Shown piece after piece: positions 20,621 to 32,392 of a DNA stretch of 64,000 nt. The position numbers were made by a program, and so were the translations under genes. This DNA is from Cymodocea nodosa (lineage: Eukaryota; Streptophyta; Magnoliopsida; Alismatales; Cymodoceaceae): assembly GCA_036874045.1 (NCBI GenBank), contig CM072344.1, positions 5,738,501 to 5,802,500 on the forward strand. Direction: 5' to 3'. Each line of letters starts with the position of its first letter. Position 1 is the first letter of the stretch. The notes beneath the pieces are model-generated. The model had not been told where the DNA came from, did not search any database, and worked only from the letters and a program-made list of their open reading frames with translations.

Positions 20621-22431
20621 TGTTGAGTATTTTGTTTTGATGATGTGTGCAAAATGAAAATAATCATATTTGCTCAATTACTATTGCTTGTGAAAAGAAA
20701 TTAAAATCATCAATTAATACAGAAAAAGCTTACTAGCATAAATACTTGTCTGTATTGGATCTGAAGTTAATAACTAGTCGTTTCGTTGCATTAATTTCTC
20801 ATTTAACTAAACGTTAAGTTAACGTGTGTTTTTATTGAAAAGTATGATATGTTTTGAAGTTATCTTCTATATCATTAACAGTGCACATTTAGACAACTCG
20901 TTAAGTTAGAGTTTTGTTTGTATAGAGGTCACGTGAGAACTCGTTAAGTTAGAGGCTTAAAGGTTAAAATAGGTCACGAGATAACTCGTTAAGTTAGTGA
21001 GTAAAAGAAGAGATGAACTTGTTAAGTTAGTGTTATACATGTGGTGAAATTATAAGTTACGAATGTTGTATTATATCACGTGAGGTGCACATGTTTAACT
21101 CCTTAAGTTAACATAACTAAACACGTTGAGTTGCTATATTGAACACTAAGGCAACCGTTAGGTTAGCGTTATAAACTTAAGTTGTTATTTTTGCACGTGG
21201 TAAAATTCTTATTATAAAAACCTTTGTTTATTACTGAATCGGTGAGTTAAAGTTTTTTTTGGAGACTTACAGTCGTAACTATCCGAAAGGTAACTTAAGT
21301 CATGTTTTCAGGTCTTGACACGTGTCTCACTAGTTTTATGGTATAAAGAGCTTTTCAGTGACTTACAACTGTAACTATCTGAAACTTAAACTATTTTCGA
21401 TGAGTTATTGTTTAACCTTCTGAAAGAAAGGTTAAGCTGGTTCGTTGAGTTAGCATAACACCACAGACTTAGTTCGTTGAGTTAGCTACAGTACTTGTCA
21501 CGTGAAATGGCACATGAGGAACTCGTTAAGTTAGAAACATTAAGTCATATATACTTGTGTTACTCGTTTAGTTAACATTAAAGTAATGACTTCTTATTAC
21601 ACTTGATGGAAAATTCTTTGGACGAGAAAGTTTATTTTGTAGGAAATTTTTCAAAGATCTAGGACTGATGATTAAAGAAAATTCGAAATATAAACGTGGG
21701 TCAGAACGTGTGTTTCGATGAAAGAAAAAGAAAAGACGTGGAGAAGTGGAAAACTGGTAGTGATTAAACGTTAAGGATAAGCATGAAATGAAGATACAGT
21801 ATAAAAGGCATAGAATTCTCGGTGATCAAACTATCCTTGCACACAAAAAGAAAAATCTTTTCAAGGATCAAACTATCCTTGCACACTAAAAGAAAAATCT
21901 TTTTCAGGGATCAAAAACACCTCTTCGGGGAAGATCTCTCAAGTGGAAGAAAATTCAGTAAAGTAGAAAAGGTTAAATTTATGTCGCTAAAGATTTGAAG
22001 TATCAAGTGGAAGAAAATTCAGTGAAGTAGAACTAGGTATTATTTATGTCACTGAAGATTTGAAGTATCAAAAGAAAGCAAATTCGGTGAAGTAGAGAAA
22101 GACAAGATATTCGTCACTGAAGAATTGCTGAAGAAGAAAAAGAAGAAGAAGAAAGATCTCAAACAGGGAGAAATGTTTTAAATTTCGCAAATTAGTTTTC
22201 TTTGTTTGTAGTTATGAAATTGTTTAGATGATACATGGTATCGAGTTATAATTGCATCTACAATTTTTGAGGAGAATTGAATTGTATATTGTAATTGAAA
22301 CCTTGAATAAAAATGATTTTATGAAAACAATGTCTCGACTTATTTTTGAGTTTTAAAGTTTCAATTATATTTCAGAAAATATTAAAAATACACAATTCAC
22401 TCCCCCTCTTGTGTAGCCATACGATCCTACA
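20621..22431 (+). repeat. C1 5' LTR
   Basis: TGTTGAGTATTTTG...GATCCTACA, about 1.8 kb; the C2 LTR (56326-57907) is a close relative. U3 has at least five copies of CTCGTTAAGTTAG or a one-base variant (20897-21520), CACGTG boxes, and one module like that of the gypsy LTRs (CGGTGAGTTA, TAACTATCCG, ACTTAAGT, ACACGTGTC at about 21239-21330). The R/U5 part has a short tandem block with TCAAGTGGAAGAAAATTCAG. Confidence 0.9.
21800..21806 (+). promoter_or_regulatory. C1 TATA box
   Basis: GTATAAAAGGCATAG, identical in C2 at 57341-57347; marks the U3/R border region. Confidence 0.7.
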
Positions 22432-22433
22432 AG

Positions 22434-22447
22434 TGGTATTAGAGCTT
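22434..22447 (+). promoter_or_regulatory. C1 primer binding site
   Basis: TGGTATTAGAGCTT, two bases after the LTR end; matches the initiator tRNA-Met type TGGTATCAGAGC. Confidence 0.9.
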
Positions 22448-22631
22448 TGTTAATAATCTTTGATATAAAATCGATACCAACTTATTTAATATCATTGCTT
22501 ATTCTACCTTCCTTGTTTTGAAATAGAAATTAATATCTGAGCATACGTTTAACTTTCTTGATTTAAGGCTCAAGTTATTTTAAAGTTTTTAAACTGTTTA
22601 AAATCAAATAGGTTGAAAAATCTATGGTAAG

Positions 22632-23590
22632 ATGGCTACTGGAAATGGTAATTTTTTTTTATATAAAGCCCAAAATCTTAATCGTCCTCCTTTATTTGAT
22701 GGAATACATTTTGAATATTGGAAATATAGGATGATTATTTTTCTTCAAAGTATAGATCATAAGTTGTGGTTCATGATTTCTAAACCATATTCTACGTTAA
22801 CTACTCCTTATAATACTTGGACAATTACTGAAAAAGAAAATGAAACTCTAAATGCTAAGGGCTTAAATATTTTATTTTGTGCATTGAGTTATGAACATTT
22901 CAGTAAAGTGTCGGCATATAAATCTGCTTATGAGGTGTGGTATGCATTAGAAGTTTCACATGAAGGTACTTCTCAAGTTAAAGAGACTAAAATAAACATG
23001 TTGATTCATAAGTATGAACTCTTTAAGATGCATGAAGACGAAAGTATTTCTGAGATGTTTTCTAGATTTCTTGATATAATAAACTCTTTAAAATGCTTAG
23101 GAAAGAATTTTCAACAGAAGGATTTGGTGAGGAAAATTCTCAGATCCCTAAGTTCTAAATGGTCTTAGAAAGTAACATCAATTGAGGAATCACGAGATTT
23201 AAATGTTTATACTGTGAATGAACTTATAGGAAATTTAATACCTTATGAAGTTCGATTAAATGAGTCACTGAGTCATAACAAACTAAAAATGAAGAAAGAA
23301 ATAGCCTTCGAAATTAATTCAGATTCTAATATATCTACTAATTCTGACGATGACTTGATTTTGCTGACTAGGAAATTCAAGAAAGCATGGAAAGCTAGGA
23401 AACAGCAAAGGAACAAAAATGATAAACCCTCAACATCAAAATCACTGAATGACAAGAATTCTTCATCTAGAAAGTATGTATGTATGTTACAACTGTAAGA
23501 AACCTAGACATCTTTCTCCAAACTGTCCTATGAGGAAAAATGAAAAGCAAAGTAGGACAAATTAGAAGAAGACAGCTCAGAAAACTTCAA
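22632..23590 (+). pseudogene. C1 gag remnant
   Basis: The start is ATG 22632 (MATGNGNFF), shared with C2. The N-terminal part has RPPLFDGIHFEYWKYRM and the LWFMISKPY segment; then come a helical UBN2-like capsid part, a KFKKAWKARKQQR basic stretch, and a CCHC knuckle region (CYNCKKP, 23485-23526). This is the particle protein of a copia element. Broken in a few places. Confidence 0.85.
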
Positions 23591-23609
23591 AAAGGTTTTA
23601 CAAGAAAAA

Positions 23610-24287
23610 TGCTTTGAATGTTACTTGGGATGACACGTCTGAAGAGTCTGAATCTGAGGAATCAGCATCAAAATCTTCACATTCAGAAGGAGAACAAGAG
23701 TTAGAAGACGTTGCTCATGTGTGCTTCATGGTAGATGAGTCTGAGGAAGAAACAACATCAAAATGGATCTTGGATAGTAGAGCGTCAAGTCACATGACCG
23801 GACAGAAAAGTCTACTATAAAATTTTACAAATACCATGAAAGGAAGTGCAACATTTGGAAATAAAAGCAAAGATAAAATCATTGATATGGGCAATGTTCA
23901 AATAACTCCTACTTGTGCTATTTCGAATGTACTATATGTAGAAAACCTAGGATTTAATTTGCTGATTGTCATAAAACTAACTGAAAATGGATATTATGTA
24001 GTGTTTGAAGATAATGTATGCAAAATAATTGATAAAAATACAGATGAAATTAAGTTTATTGCTAAAAGAAAAGGTTCTGTATGTATTTTATCTTTACCTT
24101 CTGGTGTAGTTGATTTAAATTCATGTTTGCTAGCTGAAACTAGTGATGCATATCTACGGCATAGAAGGATTGGGCATATAAATATGAAACTGTTACATAA
24201 TCTATCAAAAAAAAATTTAGTGAGAGGTTTACCAAAGATTAAATACTCAAAAGACTTTATGTGTGATGCATGTGAGTTAGGTAAACT
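23610..24287 (+). pseudogene. C1 protease and pre-integrase remnant
   Basis: An acidic linker (EESESEESASKSSHSEGEQE), then the copia aspartic protease motif region (KWILDS...SSHMTG, about 23761-23800), and the GAG-pre-integrase zinc region (GHINMKLLHNLS, CDACELGK) up to the S1 insertion. Compared with C2, the acidic linker runs straight into the protease; the 1161-bp segment of C2 is absent. Confidence 0.85.
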
Positions 24288-26163
24288 ATTAGGACCCTAG
24301 TATTTTGATAATGCAAAAACCTATGTGAGGAACCCAAATTGTATTTCACAGATATGATAGCTCAGCAAAATATTAGAAAGTAGACAAATAGATGGAGAAA
24401 GTTCTAGAAGATACTGCTATAGAGCTACAGGAAAAATCGGACAGTTATATGTCTAAGTATCCGAAGAGCAAGTTCAAAGCAGAAGCAATACTATCGGACA
24501 GTTAGAAAAATAACTATCCGATTTTACAAAGCCTTCGGAGAGTTATTTAATCAAATAGTTAAAGGGATTGAATGATCGGATAGTTAAGGAGATAACTATC
24601 CAGAAGCTTAAAGGACTTTTCGAAGAGTTACAGGTATAACTATCCGAAATTTAAGTCATTCAATAAACCACGTGTAGAAATACAGAACGGAAGCTTAAAA
24701 GACTTGTCGGAGAGTTAGATAACTATCCGAGTTTTCTTTTCAGAGAGTTAGATAACTATTCGAGTTTTTCAGTAAGTTACAGGCATAACTTTCCAGAACT
24801 TAAGTCATTTTATTACGCACGTGCAAAATAGAGGAAGTCGGCAGTTGAAAGTTTAAATGGGAAAATCGGAGAGATAGGATAACTATCCGAAATTTAAAAG
24901 AGAGTTTCGGTAAGTTACAGTTTAACTATCCGAAACTTAAGTCAGTGAATTTCCCATGTGCAGAAATCCAAATAGATGCTCAAATAGGTTTTCAGAGAGT
25001 TAGAAAGATAACTATCCGAAATTTCAAAAGAGTTTCGATGAGTTACAGTTTAACCATTCGAAACTTAAGTCATCGAATTTCCCACATGTAGAATTCCAAA
25101 CAGTGGCTCAAATAAGTTTTCGGAGAGTTAGAAAAATAACTATCCGAAATCCTGAAGAATTTCGGTGAGTTACAAGATAACCTTCCGAAATTTAAGTCAG
25201 TCTTTTATGCACGTGCTAAATTAAATGGGAAAGTTGATAGAGTCAAGTATATAACTGTTCGGTGAGTTATAGTTATAAGTATCCGATTGGATGACAGCTC
25301 ACATTTGAATATTCTGGAATCCTGCCTAGTAGTAAAGGATAAGTAATCTTTTAGTGAGTTACAGTTACTCTTCGGAGAGTTGCTTAGCTAACTATCCGAA
25401 AGAACAGGAAAATCGGTAAGTTGACTTGAAACATTTTTCTAAACGGTCACTTGCCATATTGGGACTTGATCTTAATCAAGTATAGAAGAATACATCCGTT
25501 GGAGGAAAATATGATCGTTGCACATATCAAGTATATATACAAAATGCAGACAACAGATATACGGTAGAGCTTACAAGTGAGATTACAAATACAATTACAT
25601 ATAGAGATACAGTATACATTGCAGATCAATTAATGATATAGAAGAAAGCTCAAAATCAATTCAACAAAGAATCGATTGAAAGCTAGATTTACAAGAAGAT
25701 TCTTAAAGCTCTCAATGCGCTGAAAGTCTGATCCAAGAAGGATCATTTGGTTCGTGGCTTCAACCTAAAAGCTACATTCAGTTGTTGGTTTGAGTTTCGA
25801 CCTGAAAACTCAAGAGGTTGGTTTTCTAGAGTTTATACCTGAAAACTTCTGAGTGTTGGTTTTCTGGAGTTTATACTTGAAAACTTCTATGTGGTTGGTT
25901 CTTGCTTCGACTTGAAAGCAAGTGTGTAAGTGTTGAGACACTTAGTGAAGCTCAAGTGACCCTTGGGGGTGGACTAGCCGAGTTGGTGAACCACCTAAAA
26001 TTCTCTTGTGTTTCTTACCTTTATTTTCACTGTGCATGATATTTTTATCTGTTTATTACTTATGCAAACTGATTAATCAAATTAGTTAGTAAAGTGAAAA
26101 ATAGGCATAAATTCACTTTGTTCTCCATTCACCCCCCTCTGGTGAAGTCATTCGTTCCTAACA
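24288..26163 (+). repeat. S1: solo LTR inside C1
   Basis: About 1.88 kb between two copies of TAAACT (24282-24287, 26164-26169). The ends are near-complementary (ATTAGGA / TCCTAACA). The 3' end has the Sirevirus-type U5 (GGACTAGCCGAGTTGGTGAA near 25971, then CACCCCCCTCTGGTGAAGTC). U3 (24436-25420) is an array of about 16 dyads of type CGGAGAGTTA...TAACTATCCG with ACTTAAGTCA and GCACGTGC boxes. A TATA-like box lies near 25532. No coding part; a product of LTR-LTR recombination. Confidence 0.82.
25532..25539 (+). promoter_or_regulatory. S1 TATA-like box
   Basis: AAGTATATATACAAAATGC, just after the dyad array, in the place expected for the LTR promoter. Confidence 0.5.
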
Positions 26164-26164
26164 T

Positions 26165-26917
26165 AAACTTCATAAAAACTCTTTTAAATCCAAAGCTGAT
26201 ATTTCAAGCAAGAGAGTCTTAGAACTTATACATATGGATCTATTTGGACCAACAAGAATCATGAGTCTTGGTGGTAAATGGTATGTATTTGTTTTAGTAG
26301 ATGACTTCTCTAGATACACTTGGGTATATTTTCTAGCATCTGAGATAGAAGTTTTTGAAAAGTTTAAAATGTTTTGCAATTTTGTTCAAAATGAACAGAG
26401 TGTCTCTATTCAAAAACTTAGGAGTGATCATGGAACTGAATTTGATAATGATCAAATGGATAATTATTGTAATGAGCATGACATTGATCACAGATTTTCT
26501 TTTCCAAGAGCATTGTGTCAAAATGGTGTTGTTGAGAGAAAAAATAGATCACTTCAAGAAATGGCCAGAACTATGTTGAATGAACATAAGTTACCTCAAA
26601 ATCTTTGGGCTGAAGTAGTAAATATAGCTTGTTATGTTATTAACAGAAGTCATTTAAGACCTCATGTTAATAAAACTCCTTTTGAAATTATGTTTAATAG
26701 GGTTCCAAAAATTTCCTATATGAAACCATTTGGCTGCAAGTGTTTTATTCTTAATACTAAGGATAAAAGGGATAAATTTCAAGCCAAATCAGATGAAGGA
26801 ATTTTTGTAGGTTACTCTACTAGAAGTAAAGCCTATAGAGTATATAACAAGACTTCTAGGACTATTGAAAAAACCCTCCATGTAAGCTTCAATGAAAATT
26901 CTTTTAGAGAATCTTAA
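26165..26917 (+). pseudogene. C1 integrase remnant
   Basis: Copia integrase core: HMDLFGPTRIMSLGG, DDFSRYTWVYFL, KLRSDHGTEFDN, then GVVERKNRSLQEMARTMLNE, and the C-terminal GCKCFILNTKDKRDKF and EGIFVGYSTRSKAYRVYN motif. It continues the frame context that S1 interrupts. The link to RT follows at about 26920-27170. Confidence 0.9.
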
Positions 26918-27169
26918 TCTAAAGTTGATAATGATGATTTGATCAATCTTCTAAAAGAGTTAGAGATCAATAGAGAGATTGATGGTTTATCTGAGAAAAT
27001 CAAAAATATGAACTTAAATGATCAAACTAATGATGAAAGTGATGTACCTTCAGATGTTGATGAGAATATTGAGGAAAATCAAAGAAATTGGCGTTATTCT
27101 TCATCACATCTCATTACTCAAGTCATTGGTAATATTAATGAGGGAGTTAAAACTAGAGCTTCAGTAAAT

Positions 27170-28736
27170 TTAAATAGTTTGTGTATGTTTGTTTCTATGG
27201 TGGAACCAAGGAACATACAAGAAGCATTATCTGATGAAAATTGGATAGTGGCAATGCAAGAAGAACTAAATCAATTCATCAGAAATGATTTATGGGAATT
27301 AGTCTCTCCACTAGAAAATCAGTCCATAATAGGTACAAAGTGGATCTTTAGAAACAAAACTAACGAAACTGATCAAGTTATAAGGAATAAAACTAGATTA
27401 CTTGCATAAGGGTATACACAGGAAGAAGGATTAGATTATGATGAAACATTTGCTCCTATGGCTAGGTTAGAAAGTATTAGAATATTATTAGCCTATGCTT
27501 GTTATATGAATTTTAAATTATATCAAATGGATGTAAAGAGTGCATTTCTAAATGGTTTAATTAATGAAGAAGTCTATGTAAAACAACCACCTGGATTTGA
27601 AGATACTAAAATATCCTGACTTTGTGTACAAATTGAAGAAAGCCTTATATGGTTTGAAGCAAGCACCTAGATCATGGTATGAAAGATTGTCTACTTTTTT
27701 AATAGAAAAAGGCTATATCATGGGAAAAGTGGATCATACTCTATTTATTAAGAGAGATGGTAAAGATCAGATTATTGTTCAAATATACGTGGATAATGTA
27801 ATCTTTGGAGCAACCTCTGATAAGTTAATAAAAATATTCTCTGAAGAGATGACTAATCAGTTTGAAATGAGTATGATAGGAGAACTTTCATATTTTCTAG
27901 GACTTCAAATTAAGCAAATGGATAAAGGTATATTTTTAAATCAAGAAAAATATGCAGATGAAATGCTTAAGAAATTTAATTTTAATGATACAAGGATTCG
28001 AGGAACTCCTATGAGTACTTCTTTAAAGTTAGATATTGATGACATAGGAAAATCTATAGATCAAAGAAAATACAGAAGTATGATTGGTTCTTTACTTTAT
28101 TTGACTATTAGTAGACCTGATATTATCTTTGCTGTGTGTGTTTGTGCTAGATTTCAATCTAATCCTAAAGAATCACACTTAGTTGCAGTTAAAAGAATAT
28201 TTAGATATATACAAGGAACTAAAAATTTCAGACTGTATTATTCTAAGGATAGTTCAATAAATCTTATAGGATATACTGATGCTGATTATGTAGGATCTAA
28301 ATATGATAAAAAGAGTACTAGTGGCACATGTCAATTATTGGGAAATAATTTGGTGTCATGGTTTAGTAAAAAGCAAAACTGTGTAGCACTTTCTACTACA
28401 GAAGCTGAATATGTTACTACTGCACTGTGTTGCACTCAGATTCTGTGGATAAGGCAAACTTTAGAAGATTTTGGATTATCTTATGACACAACTGAGATTT
28501 ATTGTGACAGTAGTTCTGCAATAAATCTTTCCAAAAATCTTGTATTACATTCAAGAGCAAAGCATATAGAGGTTAGACATCATTTTCTAAGAGATAACGC
28601 AATTAAAGGAAAAATTAAATTAGAATTTGTGTCTAATAAAAATCAATTAGCTAATATATTTACAAAACCTCTAGACGAAAATACATTCTACAATATTAGA
28701 TTAAATTTAGGTATTTGTAGGCTATGTGATGTGTAA
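27170..28736 (+). pseudogene. C1 reverse transcriptase and RNase H remnant
   Basis: RT begins with EPRNIQEALSDENWIVAMQE and KWIFRNK, followed by the SAFLNG region, KKALYGLKQAPRSWYERL, the active-site region near 27785-27805, and SYFLGLQIKQ. RNase H follows: SRPDIIFAV, GYTDADY, STTEAEYV, SRAKHIEVRHHFLRD, and the end at IRLNLGICRL. The lineage fits Sirevirus. Broken in a small number of places. Confidence 0.9.
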
Positions 28737-29814
28737 AATGCTTAAACTCCACATAAAAAAGATAAATATTATTGATGATGTTGTTCACCTCATAGATATT
28801 ATATACTTATCATAAATATCTAAAGTAATATCTAAACTACTACTTAAGATACTATGTATTTATTGTAAAATCATAGTAGTATCTTATTGATTTTAAGTAG
28901 TTTATCAATTTTAATGGTTTTTATGATTTTAAGTGGAAGTGTAAATGAAAAATATTAAATACTTCTGACATTCTGAAATTTTGATTAAATGTTTTCTTTG
29001 AATCAAGGAAAATGCATATGATCATGCATAAATTTGACTTAATCGATTAAACTTGTAGAATAAGTTATATGTAACTCATCTTAAACTGTTAATCAAAAGT
29101 ATAAGCTTATTGAAACTGATTCATATTCTTAGTATAATCATAGAAGTAAAAATTGTATGAGATTTGTGTTTTATTGCATCTGTATTAATGGAATACATAT
29201 ATACTATGTTTAAAATGAAAAGTACTTACAAAGTGAAAATCTTTGAGAATTTATTGATCGGTTTGATCACGAGCCTTTTGTACTTAAGCAGATAGTTATG
29301 TAAGGATTGTTGTCCTGAAAAATGATTCTTTAAATCTGGCAACCTAAGGTCCTGATCAGATTTAGGATTGTTGATTGAAAGCTCATTACACGGGTACATT
29401 AGAAAGCTCTTGTATGATTAAGCTTTTTAAACTAACTTTTAAAGAAAATTATCAATATTTACTATTTTGAAAAAAAAAAAAAAATGTTGTTTCATTAAGT
29501 ATAGATATCTTTGAATCACATATAGTTTCTACCAATATGACTATTGATTTATTGAATCAACATTAGTACTTTTGAAAACGTTTATTTGAGATATATTCTT
29601 TTATTCTCCTTGAATAAATCACATTGAGTTCACAATTGTGTTTTGATTCATATACATTAGGAATTGATTCTGGAAATCATTTTTGATGATGTCAGAATAA
29701 CGGAAGTCTTTGAAAGGAAAAGTTAAAAGTATAGTTATACTTAACATCTATTGTTACTACAAGTATATTTTGTATTTTGATTTAATATATTTGAAGTATA
29801 TTTGTAGGGGGAGG
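28737..29814 (+). other. C1 3' UTR with polypurine tract
   Basis: Non-coding. From about 28850 to 29800 it is clearly homologous to the gypsy E-family 3' UTR (E1 10250-11220): for example TGTAAGGATTGTTG, TCTGGCAACCTAAG, GGGTACATTAGAAAGCTCTT and TATTAATGGAATACATA-like stretches in the same order. It ends with GTAGGGGGAGG (29804-29814), a Sirevirus-type polypurine tract. Confidence 0.8.
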
Positions 29815-30268
29815 ATTACCAATGTCGAAAACAGATTAATATAATTCAGAATACAAATCTTGGTTAATCTGAATTAATTTCCTCTTAAAATCTTGATGTT
29901 TAAAATGTTCAAAGGTAATGTTAAGTTTAGCATGTATGTTGTTTTCAGAACGTTTTAGTTGGAAGCATCTGAAACTTGTTTAAGTGTACTAACTAGACAT
30001 TATGTTAGATAAAGTAACGTGTAAAACTACCTCTAGACAGCGTTTTACTCGTTAGGTTAGTTAACACAACGAGTTATACTTGAATATTTTGGGTAACTTG
30101 ATTGAATAAACCTTATTCAATATTTATTTAATATCTAAACCCGACTACTCTTCACGTTGAGTTATTCGCCTAAAACCCTATTTAAACACTTATTACACGG
30201 GCACTTAGGTTATTTGTAAACTTTGTCAAGAAAATATTTCCCACTTGTTGCTGTTACAACCTGTGACG
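29815..30268 (+). other. Leader before the 336-residue frame
   Basis: No match to the C1 LTR. It holds ACTCGTTAGGTTAG, an AACACAACGAGTTA and ACGTTGAGTTATTCG near 30045-30165, then CCTAAAACCCTATTTAAACA (30170-30189), a TATA and telobox-like stretch similar to that before the PF20167-like ORFs of E1 and E5. Confidence 0.5.
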
Positions 30269-31279
30269 ATGGTCTCCAAGTTCTACAAAGGTCGTAGCAG
30301 AGGAAAAGGCAAAAGCAAAGGAGATGCAACAGGAAAAGAAATAGAGAATGATGAAGTTCCACACACTTGGTTCAAGAAAATATTTCAAGTGGACAAAAGG
30401 TTAGCAGAAATTTATAGTGAATATTTCTTTCCTGAAGGTATACTGAATGAAGTTAGACAAGAACTCCAAAATACTAATGCAAATATTACATACATGGGTA
30501 TTCGTAGTAAATTTGATAGAGAATACAGAATGAAATGTGTTGAGATTGCATTTCTCGAGCAGTATGCAAATTATTTGGAAAAAGGTGTAGGTTCTTCAAC
30601 TAGAACTCCTCAAATACCAATAAACGGTACTAGACTACATGCATTTGAAGAAGAGCATGAATCAGCTATCCCTACCCCTTTATATTCAAAGCAAGTAGAA
30701 TCAAATATTACTGTAGACAAAACAAAAGTTGATAGTCTTCGAAAGGCCGTTGCAATAGAAAGTGCCTTAGAAGAATTAAAGCAGAAAACTTTTATGCAGC
30801 AAGTTGAAAAGAAAACAACAATACTTGAAGAGGAGAAACAGAAATGTTATATAAGAAGAAAAGTTAGAAAAATTATGTCTAATGAAACAAAGTCTATTGA
30901 AAAAGGAAAATCAGATGAAAATTTATTTCCAAAGGACAATGTATGTCTAGACATTGTACCTTATTGTGCATCTGATAAACTCATCAGTTCCGAACACACT
31001 GAAACTGATGAAGATAATGAGACTTTATTTTCCCTTGCTAGAAAGCTTGAGAAGAAATACAAGTCAAATATGAGCTCAAGTTTTTCTATTAGTACAAGTC
31101 CTGATGATGTAGAAATTGAAAAATTAGAGCATCAGGCACCTGACATTGAACAAGTTATTGCAGATATAATTGACAATGTTGAGGTAGTAACTAGTTCACA
31201 AGCTGAATTGTCTAGAGCAGTAGATATTGAAAATGTTAAGACTCCAGATCTCCTCTTCAACATACAAGCATCAACCTAA
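30269..31279 (+). CDS. Uninterrupted 336-residue frame of unknown function
   Basis: I chose ATG 30269 because it has A at -3 and G at +4; the frame is open a little further upstream without an ATG. Not recognised. N-terminus MVSKFYKGRSRGKGKSKGDA is basic and Gly/Ser-rich; residues about 35-110 are probably helical (HTWFKKIFQVDKRLAEIYSE, YANYLEK); residues about 150-210 are rich in Lys/Glu and look like a coiled coil; the last third is acidic. No signal peptide or membrane segment is seen. The final dozen codons run into the E5 LTR, so the original C-terminus may be lost. The position after a Sirevirus polypurine tract could mean a 3' accessory or envelope-like ORF of C1, or part of another element. 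It is longer than chance in this AT-rich region and contrasts with its decayed neighbours. Confidence 0.55.
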   Translation: MVSKFYKGRSRGKGKSKGDATGKEIENDEVPHTWFKKIFQVDKRLAEIYSEYFFPEGILNEVRQELQNTNANITYMGIRSKFDREYRMKCVEIAFLEQYANYLEKGVGSSTRTPQIPINGTRLHAFEEEHESAIPTPLYSKQVESNITVDKTKVDSLRKAVAIESALEELKQKTFMQQVEKKTTILEEEKQKCYIRRKVRKIMSNETKSIEKGKSDENLFPKDNVCLDIVPYCASDKLISSEHTETDEDNETLFSLARKLEKKYKSNMSSSFSISTSPDDVEIEKLEHQAPDIEQVIADIIDNVEVVTSSQAELSRAVDIENVKTPDLLFNIQAST

Positions 31280-32392
31280 AACCAAGGCTAGAAGCTTTAC
31301 AATCTCCTGAAATATGAGTCGACGCTTGGTGAAAATGGCTTCCCTTCCCGCGACATGATCACTCCTCACAGTGGTTGTCAAACACTATGTTTGTTTCGGA
31401 ATCGACCCGACATCAGGAAAGTATCCTCATAGACCTCCAATTGTTGGTGATTATGGTGGTGATAATGTGGTGGTGATAATGTGGTAGTGTGGTACTTCAG
31501 AGAATTGCCGACACTATCTGTAGAAAGCTTGGTGCTCCTCCTCTGTACACACTGGCCATACCCATCAATCAAACACACTTTACTTCTTTTTCTTCTTTTC
31601 TTTTATATTTCTTCAGTGGTAATTGATTCTACTTGAATGGTCGGTTGGATTTCCTTCATTCATATCAACGATGATGATTTCTTCTCCCTACACGATACGT
31701 GCGATCGTGGTTTTTCCTTCCAACTATCCTATTTCTGCAACCACTATAGTGGCATATTAGAAAATAATAGTTCGTGGAGTTACAAATAACTCAACGGACT
31801 TACCTCGTTGATTTAACTATAAAACACATGCATAAATTTAACTATCCGATGCTCAAGTGCATTTCAGATACTAACAAACTTAACTATCCGATGCCCAGAT
31901 GCATTTCGGATAGTTACAGATAACTCACCGATATATAACTTAAGTAAATCTACCAGATCTCGACACGTGTCAACAGTAGTTTAATAATAAAAGAAACAAT
32001 TTGGAGAGTTACAAGTCTAACTATCCGATGCTCAGATGCATTTCGGATAGTTATAGGTAACTCACCGAAAGTTCACTTAAGACATGCATTTTAGTTTCGA
32101 CACATGTATTTCAGGAAATAATAAAATATTCTTTTAAGGCATAACTGTTCGGCAATTTAAACATAACTATCTGATACATATTTGGTATGTTAAACATAAC
32201 TGTCTGAAATATCAGAAAATTCGGATACTTAAGAATTTCACAGCCTGCAACTTACTGACAATTCAGAAATGTACTAAATTAACATTAATTTACCGAAATT
32301 AAGCAGATTCTTTAATTAAAGCATATAATAGTGCAATTATGCAATTAACCATCATTTAAATGTTAATATTATGCACTTTTTCATTCTAAACA
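31246..32392 (-). repeat. E5 partial 3' LTR
   Basis: Minus strand TGTTTAGAATGAAAAAGTGC from 32392, matching the first 1.15 kb of L1 to L3, with the U3 dyad modules at about 31755-32110 and the R-region start. The remaining part of the LTR is missing. Confidence 0.82.

Larger units (their letters stand above)
20621..29814 (+). mobile_element. C1: Sirevirus-like Ty1/copia retrotransposon
   Basis: 5' LTR, tRNA-Met-type primer site, gag, protease, integrase, RT, RNase H, long 3' UTR, polypurine tract. The gene order integrase before RT is that of copia. The gag start (RPPLFDGIHFEYW), the RT segment near EMSMIGELSYFLGLQIKQ, a GTAGGGGGAGG tract and G-box-rich LTRs fit Sireviruses. A solo LTR (S1) of another family interrupts it at 24288. 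No 3' LTR matching the 5' LTR is seen; the right limit is uncertain, and 29815-31245 may also belong to it. Broken, with about half a dozen interruptions. Confidence 0.85.

Noticed and set aside
24436-25420. Possible CRISPR array because of regular short repeats
   Set aside because: The repeats are diverged dyads in a plant LTR, there are no unique equal-length spacers and no cas genes.
29815-30268. 3' LTR of C1
   Set aside because: It does not match the C1 5' LTR start TGTTGAGTATTTTG or its U3 array, and no second copy of this stretch flanks C1.
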